A stretch of DNA of 64,000 nt from Toxonevra muliebris (lineage: Eukaryota > Arthropoda > Insecta > Diptera > Pallopteridae). The stretch is from NCBI GenBank assembly GCA_963691655.1, contig OY829327.1, forward strand, positions 58,354,079 to 58,418,078, written 5' to 3'. Numbering within the stretch: position 1 is the first letter of the stretch; the number at the start of each line of letters is the position of its first letter. The notes below the pieces were generated by a model, which worked only from the letters and a program-made list of their open reading frames with translations, did no database searches and had not been told where the DNA came from. A program made the translations under genes and the position numbers. This document shows, one piece after another, positions 57,321 through 64,000 of the stretch.

Positions 57321-58878
57321 AGCCACGAAGCCAGACATCACCACGAATCCACAGATATACAGATATCATAGAATGCTCTTTTGAGACGACCCTGTTCCAT
57401 CCAACATATTTCCTTCATATTATTGAAGGAATATATCGAGGGCTTCGGATATTCCAGATGTACATACCTTGATCGTTGTCCTTTAACGTTTGTGGGAGTC
57501 ACAGACTCCCACACTTTGAAAGTGGTGGGTTCCAACCCGAACACACAATCACTGATTCAAGTGCAAAGGGAAACCTACCGCACACATTAGTTCGTTCTCT
57601 GACGGGTGTCATCCGGGATATGCCATGAAAGAGCTGTATGTCGACTTGAGACGGAGGAGAGCAAGTATCGACTATGAACTTAGCCTCTTCTAAGACTGTC
57701 ACAGACTTTACTTTTTCTTCTTGCTTCTTGATAAAAATTATTTAAAATCTGCCAAGAAGTTTACTTTCTTTGCCGTTAGCTTCATTTTGAGTAATGGGAT
57801 ATTATTTTCTATCTCTAGATGCAAAACTTGATTTCTACATATATATTTATTTTTATTTCATTTTGTTTTGATTAAATGAACAGCAATTTATCGCATATGA
57901 GTATATGCATAGCTCTAAATGACAACGCAATGAAACCTCATAGTTACAGCAGCTGTCGACAGATTGGTGCCTACTCATAGTCTAAAATAAAACGTACTTG
58001 AAGTAATTTAAAGTGCTCTTTTAAATGGATTACATTTTAACTTAGTCATAGTCTAGTTAAAATATACTTTATCCTTTAAAGTAAACTTCAAATTTGAAGG
58101 TACAAAAACCTGCAACTATTTTATTTAGCAATAGGCTAGAATTAAAATTTCACGTGTTAAAGTTTGAATTTTGTGTGAAGAAAACAAAATATTGATAAAA
58201 TGTTTCGCTTTGAGGATATTAAATGACATAGCGGCTAGTTTACTTTCGTATTAATTTTACACACATTTAATTGTGTTAATACTTTAGCAAAAAAAATTTC
58301 AAAAATTCGACTGTTAATTAAGCTAAATATTATACATTTTCGTCTCCCCAATCAATTGAGGATTATTGTGCATGGGAATTGAACATCTGATACAAGGATA
58401 TAATCATTTTAAAAGTAGCGTATTTTTTTCTGTTATTGACAGATTATTTAAATTCAAGCGATTATACATTTTTTCGTTCATTGGAAAAACATGATTAAAT
58501 TTTTAATAATAAATTAAATGATTTTTGCCCGTTTGTATAAAGCATACTTATTCAATTACACAGTATAACTAAAAAATTGTCGGCTATCAAAAATAGTGTC
58601 TCTCATTTAATGAGGTCTCTAAATTCAAATCTCGTCGATCAAAATTAAGCATCATAGCATATTTTCGAAACATTATTACCTAAAAAAGTCAAAAATTTTA
58701 TAAAACCTGCAGCATTTTTCCTATTTTTTACAAAAATTCAAAATCAAGTTACTGTTAATTCTTTATATGCTTATTTTAGTTTGATACAATCCAATTTCCA
58801 CTTGTTACCATACTGCATACAGAATATAAGTTCCAAGTACATTGTTGATTAATGTTGAATTGTCTTTATTTCGATCTA
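57321..58878. other. LINE-adjacent and AT-rich sequence
   Basis: 57340-57700 contains GGGTTCCAACCC (B-box-like) and GC-richer sequence, possibly the LINE 5' region or an old tRNA-like repeat; the ORFs overlapping it conflict and show no domain. 57700-58878 is AT-rich without features. Confidence 0.35.
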
Positions 58879-58882
58879 TTAA

Positions 58883-59373
58883 GGGGTTATATACGTTTTT
58901 ATGAGTCAAAAAACCGAAAAAATGTTTCTGACTTATTTCGAACAAACATACTTTCAAGAGTTTATGTTCAAAATTTCAAGTCAATTCGAGCAGTAGATCG
59001 TAAGTAGCAACTCGATTTGTAGCGCGCTACAGTTCATGAATAAAGTGCACTAAAAACTTTAATCGTGATTTTCTCCGAATGATGTTTTTTGAAAAATGCC
59101 TTTGCGGTGACCGCGATATCTCAAAAACTACTTGACCAATTCATCTAACTTTTTTTAATTTTTTCCCTGGCTACAATACCGAGTACTAGAACTTTAATTT
59201 TTTCATGTGCAGTATTTGTCTTAACTAATATGTCTTAAAAATACATTTTTGAGACTCAAAAACTTGACTTTTTTTTGCATCATGGTTTCCGTATGAGAAA
59301 AAGGTTATTTCAAAAAGTCCAAAAAAGTCACAAATATGCCCTAAGTTTCCCGTACCAAAACGTATATAACCCC
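58883..59373. mobile_element. MITE with TTAA target duplication
   Basis: The ends GGGGTTATATACGTTTT and AAAACGTATATAACCCC are perfect inverted repeats flanked by TTAA at 58879-58882 and 59374-59377. The 491-bp element is non-coding; TTAA duplication fits piggyBac- or Kolobok-type transposition. The ORF at 59275-59457 is spurious. Confidence 0.9.
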
Positions 59374-59377
59374 TTAA

Positions 59378-60155
59378 AATCGGATTGGAGTCAATCAAAA
59401 ATTTTTCATAAAACTAACTATAGTAAGAGCTCTATTGCAAAGTTAATGTTAATTTAATGCTGACGAAAGAATATCTTGAAAATCTTGAAAACTTGAATCA
59501 ACACCTTTGATAGCTGCTGAAAAAAACTGATTTTTCGACACTGTGTTATCAAAAATTCTTATTTTTTTTCGAACATGGAAAAGCGTCATCACCTGTGACA
59601 TTTTGCTTATTTTGCCAAGCATTGTTGGCGCATGTATGTGAGTACATATCCTACATAGTGTAAATATTCCTACTACTTGCGCTGAGCTCCTCTCCCCTTT
59701 GAAGTATGTGCATCTCGCACTGTTACACTCGTTCAATAATTCTTCCAAACAATTGCTGCGTGTCGTCTTTGTTATTTTGCAAAAGTCTTTGACACTTTAT
59801 TGAATTGTCTGCATTTGTTTATATTCTTATTCTTATAATTTTTTTCTTCATTTACCTCAGCATACAATAAATACTTCTACACAAGTGATTCTATATCTAC
59901 ATTGACATGTATATATTTATGTTGTTGTGTAGGCAGTAAGGTATGTATGTATGTATGTATGTATGTATATATGTATGTGCAATCAAAATTTCACATTGGC
60001 TTCGCTGCGTTTATTTACGTGGCTGCTACGGACAATATTCTATTGTATACACCTGGAGAAATTCACTTACATTCACATACACATTCATACATAAATACAT
60101 TAATGTGCGAGAACTTAGCTTCCGTTTCTTTCTGTTATTATTGTTGCTGTTGTCT
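59378..60155. other. AT-rich stretch with (GTAT)n microsatellite
   Basis: A GTAT repeat runs from about 59941 to 59976. ORFs at 59902-60215 translate it. The minus ORF at 59449-59748 is unassigned. Confidence 0.5.
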
Positions 60156-60842
60156 CCCAGTAGAAAAAGTATTGGCTTGTCAGGCGTGAATTCACCCCTG
60201 AAAGCCATTACCTAGGTCTTACCTACTGCCGAAAACCTTGATGAATTTTTTATACAATAATTGAGCCCTGAGTTTTCATTTAACTTTTCAGGCATTACCC
60301 AGCTCTGAAAACATTGACTTCTTTTTCATACATGTTTAGAAAAAAACAAAAAATTAATTTTGAGTGACGCGTCTACCACATACCCAGTAAGTTTTGATTT
60401 TATATTTTATAACATTTAATATTAAGTATTTACATTTACAATTTATTTTTATTTATATAAGGTAATTCAAATTAAAATTACAACCATTTTATGATATTTA
60501 TGAGCATCGAACCCGAGCAAAGTATCTATGAATTGCACCAAATCGGCATTACTGAAAACAAAAACGTTTATGATTTATATTTTTTTAATGTTATTTTAAA
60601 TACAAAACAAAGTCATAAACTCTGAAATTCAGCCCTGAATTCGCCAATGAACACCAATGTAAGTGCTTAAGTTCCACTAAAGGATTTACGAATCTGTGCC
60701 TGTGCCCTAAATTTTTTCTCAAATTTTAAATTGGCGAATTCAGTACCAAAGTTTCACTACAGAATTCAGTACTGAATTTTAGGCCTGAATTTTACTATGA
60801 TTGAGGGAATCCTGAATATTGGCTGACGATTTTTCTACTGGG
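60156..60842. mobile_element. MITE with CCCAGTAGAAAAA termini
   Basis: CCCAGTAGAAAAA at the left is inverted at the right (TTTTTCTACTGGG). Inside both ends are many copies of CCTGAATT/GAATTCAG-type motifs, especially 60630-60800. The 687-bp element is non-coding. No target duplication was recognised. Confidence 0.7.
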
Positions 60843-61207
60843 CCTTTTATCTTTCCACCGCTACCACACACACACACATACAGACATATGTATGTATTGT
60901 CAGTACTTTAACAACTGTTGCAAAGACACGTTTCGACACTTATTGCTGAGATTACTTCAATTTTTTGCACCTTTTACGATTCTTTTAGTTTACCTTGTTT
61001 ATTGGAAAAATATTGACATTTCGAGTGAAAAGGTTAAGAAAGATATCTATCTGATAAGAATGAACTATGTACATATACATGAAGTTATATTTTCTATTAT
61101 TATTTCTGGATATTATATTGTTAAAGTTAAGTATTTGGAAAAGTTTTTCTTACAATGCTACATGCCTCCAAGGTATATTGATGTCACTCATACGTGCTGT
61201 GGTACAA
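60843..61207. other. AT-rich non-coding stretch
   Basis: The plus ORFs at 60892-61255 are hydrophobic low-complexity reading frames without a domain. No gene is called. Confidence 0.3.
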
Positions 61208-61608
61208 ATGATTGTTTATCTTAACCCTCTAGTTTTCAAATTTTTGACTGATTAAAAAAAAATTGTAATTGATTAATATTGGCGTAAAAATCATAAACTG
61301 ATTTAAAAACCCAAAAAAAAATTAATCGGAGTGGTTTTATGAAGTGGGAAAGTTTGAAAGCCTAAAATTATTTGTTGTTGAATGAGCTTTTTATCAATTT
61401 GTTTTAAGTAATTAAATATTTTATATAAAAAATTCAAATTCCCAGCTATCCATAGCTAGTTTTCATCTGTATAGTATGAAAGGAAGTTTTTTTTTTTTTT
61501 CACAAATTTTTTACTTTGACTGTGCCTAACTTCTGTAATACTCATCATAGCTCATAACTATTGCTTTTTTTTAAAAGCTTTGGAAATTCCCTAAACGATA
61601 TGATAAAA
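61208..61608 (+). mobile_element. Left part of a CCCTCTAG piggyBac-like element
   Basis: It starts TTAACCCTCTAG and follows the same sequence as 12673-12966 and 36848-37250 (GTGGTTTTATGAAG, then GTTTTAAGTAATTAAATATT and CCCAGCTA). It is cut off near 61608, where the flank of the MULE relic begins. The right terminus is missing. Confidence 0.7.
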
Positions 61609-61754
61609 TGGGCTCAATGAAATATGGCCCCAAGAAAAATGACCCCAAAACCAAAAGTAAAAAATCACACCAAAAGTGGGGCCATTTTTCAATTAAAAAG
61701 GCCCCAATATTTTTATTTCTCAAATTTTATTTAAAGGAAAAAGGACCCCAAAAA
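61608..61754. repeat. Subterminal TTGGGGYC repeats next to the MULE relic
   Basis: Four or five copies of GGCCCCAA/GACCCCAAAA in both orientations lie within 150 bp (ATGGCCCCAAGAAAAATGAC, GTGGGGCCATTTTTC, AAGGCCCCAATATT, AAGGACCCCAAAAA), directly after the stop codon of the RING-MULE gene. They probably belong to the transposon end. A TTTATT (AATAAA on the minus strand) lies in the same segment. Confidence 0.6.
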
Positions 61755-63349
61755 TTAAACAAAAACATTAATTGTATCATCTACCTTACATCTACAAATA
61801 GGGCAATTATAGCTTTCGATATTATCAGCAACGGAAGTGGCTTGCAATTTAAGGACGCATTCACTACACACTTTTAAATGCCTACATGGCAAGAAGACAA
61901 CATCAGGGGTCTAGGTCACGCACACAATACAAATGTCATTTTCAGCTGGAGTCTCATCTCGTAATTAATCACCATCTTCGCTGTCATCAGTTTCTTCCAC
62001 AGCATCGGTAAAAATATTTTCTGCCGGAATCAAATTTCTAACAAATCAAGAATGTTGAGGCGTTGATTTTTCCACTATCTAATAGGAGAGCCACTTTTTC
62101 AATTTTTTTATCTCTTTCAATTAATGTCGGCGTCGCTTTGGCCTAGTTGCACCATTTTCAGTAAGCAATGCGAATTCGCGACTTTTAAAAAACTCTTCAT
62201 TTCGGAGCACAATTAAAAACTTAAAGAAATCTCCATTCTTCTCAATCGATTTTCCCAAAACTCCATTATATGCTTCGACAGCCGAGGTAGTGCGAGTGCT
62301 TTGCTTGAATACATTAATATTAATAATTTTTAAATATTTGTAACTTGCCTTGGAAATCCATTGCTTTTCAAAATATTTAAGAAAAGATCCGAAACAATTT
62401 TCACTATCCATTACTCGAATGGCTTTCCTCAAGTCTTCGAAAGATTTTTTTTATAAGAGATGGCGGTAGCAGGGGCAGTGCCATTAGCTTGTGGTATGCT
62501 ACTGATGCTGGTTTCCAGTTTCTAATATATTGAAGCAACAGCTTACGGCTGCTAATATTCCGCCTTATAGTCTGGCAAAAATGAAAACTACACATAAAAG
62601 GTTATTTATAATATTTCATGCGTATTTTTATAATTTTACCAGCATCCAATAATTTCAGCCGTGGAGAAAACCATTTTGAGCGGTTTTCGCATTCCCTTCT
62701 CATAATTGGTGACAAATTTTGATGGCTGCATATCGAATATGTTGTCGCAAATATATTGTAACATGTGTTCGTATGAATTCCTCGTGTTTTTTGTCATTAA
62801 AATAAAAAATATTGGGAATATCTGCAATACATTTTAAAAAGTTTTCACTAAATTTGATCATTGAATTTTTTGTGGGGGTGGAGTTTTATATTAGAAGTTA
62901 TCACAAAATCCAGCGATTTAATCAATAAAGAAGCCCAGAAGGGAACTTTTTTTAGATAAAATATCCTTATGAATATTTTTACCTCTTTCATGTATTCAAT
63001 ATATATCATAAGGAGCTGTTTAAAACATCCTCGGGGCACAATTTTAAAAGTTGCATCCATTTAGTATTTTCTGCTATGTTGCGGAATATTTTCTTTTATT
63101 AAGTCTATTGATTTTAAAGAAGAAAATATGCAATAGTTAAAACTATCTTCGATAATGCACGTAGTAAAGAAATTTCGTGGATCCGCTTCATCCCTGGAAG
63201 TACCGAAATTCTGCCAGACGTTTTCAAGTTGAAATGCTTCAATAACATCAATGCCTGATGTTGGAGAAGAAACGAAAGATTTGCTGACTAAATAGTGTAG
63301 TCCTCTTCGCATTTTGGCAAGTAAAACATTTTTTGTTTCTCTTTGCAAT

Positions 63350-63830
63350 CTGAAAATAAAAGGTTTTCCATTAAGGACATAACAATTTTATCTATTAATA
63401 AAACACTGAATTTTTTGAGATATTGAGCTCAAATTTATTATTTTATCACCACGAGCCCCCCGTTTACAACGATCGATTCTTTGGATCCAATTATCTACCA
63501 CTCTCGCACACATTTCGACCGGAACGTTGGCAATTTCGTATTTGATATTGTCTTTGAGCTCCTCTAAAGTTGCTGGTTTGTTGGCATAGATCAATGACTT
63601 GATATAGCCCCACAAAAAGAAATCCAATGGCGTTAGATCGCATGAACGAGGCAGCCATTCCACCGGACAATTTCTAGAGATAACACGTTCACCGAATTTG
63701 CAATTCAATAAATCAATATTTCAAAAAATTCTTGGTTTTTATTAATTCATAAAATTATTATGTCCTTAATGGAAAACCCTTTAGATAAATAATCGACAAC
63801 TACTATTTTCGCATGACTATTTAACATTAC
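63350..63830 (-). other. Intron of the MULE gene relic, filled by a transposon
   Basis: Donor GGCAG/GTAATG (GT at 63830-63829) and acceptor TTTTCAG/ATTG (AG at 63351-63350) join flanking coding frames in phase 2. The intron is 481 bp, of which 423 bp is the Tc1/mariner-type element at 63359-63781. The remaining 58 bp is a normal fly intron length. Confidence 0.65.
63359..63781 (-). mobile_element. Tc1/mariner-type deletion derivative with 45-bp TIRs
   Basis: GGTTTTCCATTAAGGACATA near the left is inverted at the right. The paired ends run about 45 bp with four or five mismatches, flanked by TA at 63357-63358 and 63782-63783. The interior keeps the transposase C-terminus on the minus strand (63388-63708): WLPRSCDLTPLDFFLWGYIK, NKPATLEELKDNI, VVDNWIQRIDRC. 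The block carrying the third acidic residue reads S-C-D where S-P-D is usual. The first two thirds of the transposase are deleted, so movement would need a helper copy. Confidence 0.85.
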
Positions 63831-64000
63831 CTGCCACATACATTCCTATAGGCCGTTCTAATAGTGTTAATAGAATTTCGTTCTCCGCCCAATGTTGTTG
63901 CTATATCCAAGCATTCAGATTTTATGGCATTTTTTGCTTTCAGCTCGTTGTATTAGTCTTCTTCAGTAATATGATTATGATCTTCATAACCTTTAGCTTT

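Larger units (their letters stand above)
61755..64000 (-). pseudogene. MULE transposase with C-terminal RING finger, multi-exon, decayed, partial
   Basis: Exons are inferred on the minus strand. Exon a (64000-63831) has YEDHNHITEED, a stop, then AKNAIKSECLDIATTLGG and TIRTAYRNVCGR. Exon b (63349-62983) joins in phase and reads FVSSPTSGIDVIEAFQLENV, IKENIPQHSRKY, a stop, then MDATFKIVPRGCFKQLL. Exon c (62821-62640) has NSYEHMLQYICDNIFDMQ, then TNYEKGM, where the family's second catalytic Asp is Asn. Exon d starts at 62587 with FHFCQTIRRN. A frameshift in an 8-T run (62445-62452) separates it from DLRKAIRVMDSENCF, and TTSAVEAYNGVLGKS supplies the catalytic Glu. After another break comes an acidic stretch (AVEETDDSEDGD), then a C3HC4 RING (about 61938-61795: ICIVC, FLPCRHLKVCSEC, CPICR) ending INVFV. 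The RING is of the IAP type. The 5' part, possibly a FLYWCH domain, lies beyond the window. MULE/Phantom-like; the RING fusion is the unusual part. Confidence 0.75.

Noticed and set aside
57480..57560. tRNA-like segment with GGGTTCCAACCC
   Set aside because: No matching A box or stems at tRNA spacing. It lies next to a LINE relic and is probably repeat sequence.
59902..60215. Overlapping ORFs MTCIYLCC... and MYVCMYVC...
   Set aside because: They translate a GTAT microsatellite and the start of a MITE.
61608..61877. 89-aa plus ORF with GPKKNDPKTK
   Set aside because: Antisense to the RING region and the GGGGCC repeats of the MULE relic.

Overview
The window reads as a repeat-dense, AT-rich piece of an insect nuclear genome, most likely a higher fly (Brachycera, perhaps a tephritid). 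The reasons are one gene closest to Drosophila FucTB, introns of about 50-60 bp in the readable gene relics, CATA/TA/CA microsatellites, and the mix of mobile elements (mauritiana-like mariner, Tc1-like, hAT, piggyBac-like MITEs, tRNA-derived SINEs, APE-type and RNase H-type LINEs). The species call is inference. No prokaryotic gene layout, rRNA gene or convincing functional tRNA was seen.

Only one gene looks intact. It is an intronless GT10 fucosyltransferase of the FUT10/FUT11 (FucTB) group on the minus strand at 23139-24443, with a poly(A) signal at 23047-23052 and a small MITE just beyond. Almost everything else that can be identified is mobile-element debris.

Layout. 1-3.6 kb: AT-rich, two odd minus-strand ORFs, a strong hairpin and a tRNA-like repeat. 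3.7-5.6 kb: a TIR element containing a SINE. 6.7-9.1 kb: three short TIR elements with different termini (CTGTGGTCA, TTAA/CCCTTTCAG, TA/CAGTATACC). 9.8-13 kb: a foldback element next to a truncated hAT copy and a piggyBac-like MITE. 13.2-14.1 kb: a Tc1-like transposase relic. 16.1-17.1 kb: tandem tRNA-like repeats and an N-terminal fragment of an insect transposon ORF. 19.9-22.2 kb: a long inverted-repeat element. 25.8-28.4 kb: pieces of an APE-type LINE. 28.9-33.6 kb: transposon ORF relics and a MULE fragment. 36.4-38.2 kb: a complete non-autonomous hAT element with 8-bp target duplications. 38.6-39.8 kb: the 3' part of an RNase H-containing LINE. 40-44.3 kb: SINEs, including a three-level nest (TIR element > SINE > hAT). 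46.8-49.6 kb: a TIR element carrying a broken multi-exon gene. 52.5-53.8 kb: a mariner copy with complete ends and a dead transposase, abutting a 21-bp minisatellite. 55.8-57.3 kb: a second, longer APE-type LINE relic. 58.9-60.8 kb: two more MITEs. 61.2-64 kb: a piggyBac-like fragment and then a decayed multi-exon MULE transposase with a C-terminal IAP-type RING finger. That gene runs off the right edge, and one of its introns has been filled by a 423-bp Tc1/mariner-type deletion derivative.

The most interesting object is the MULE-plus-RING gene relic at the right end, with its repeated subterminal blocks. Next are the nested SINE/hAT locus at 42.5-44.3 kb and the TIR element carrying an unclassified multi-exon ORF at 46.8-49.6 kb. 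All assignments come from reading translations and repeats by eye. No database search was run.
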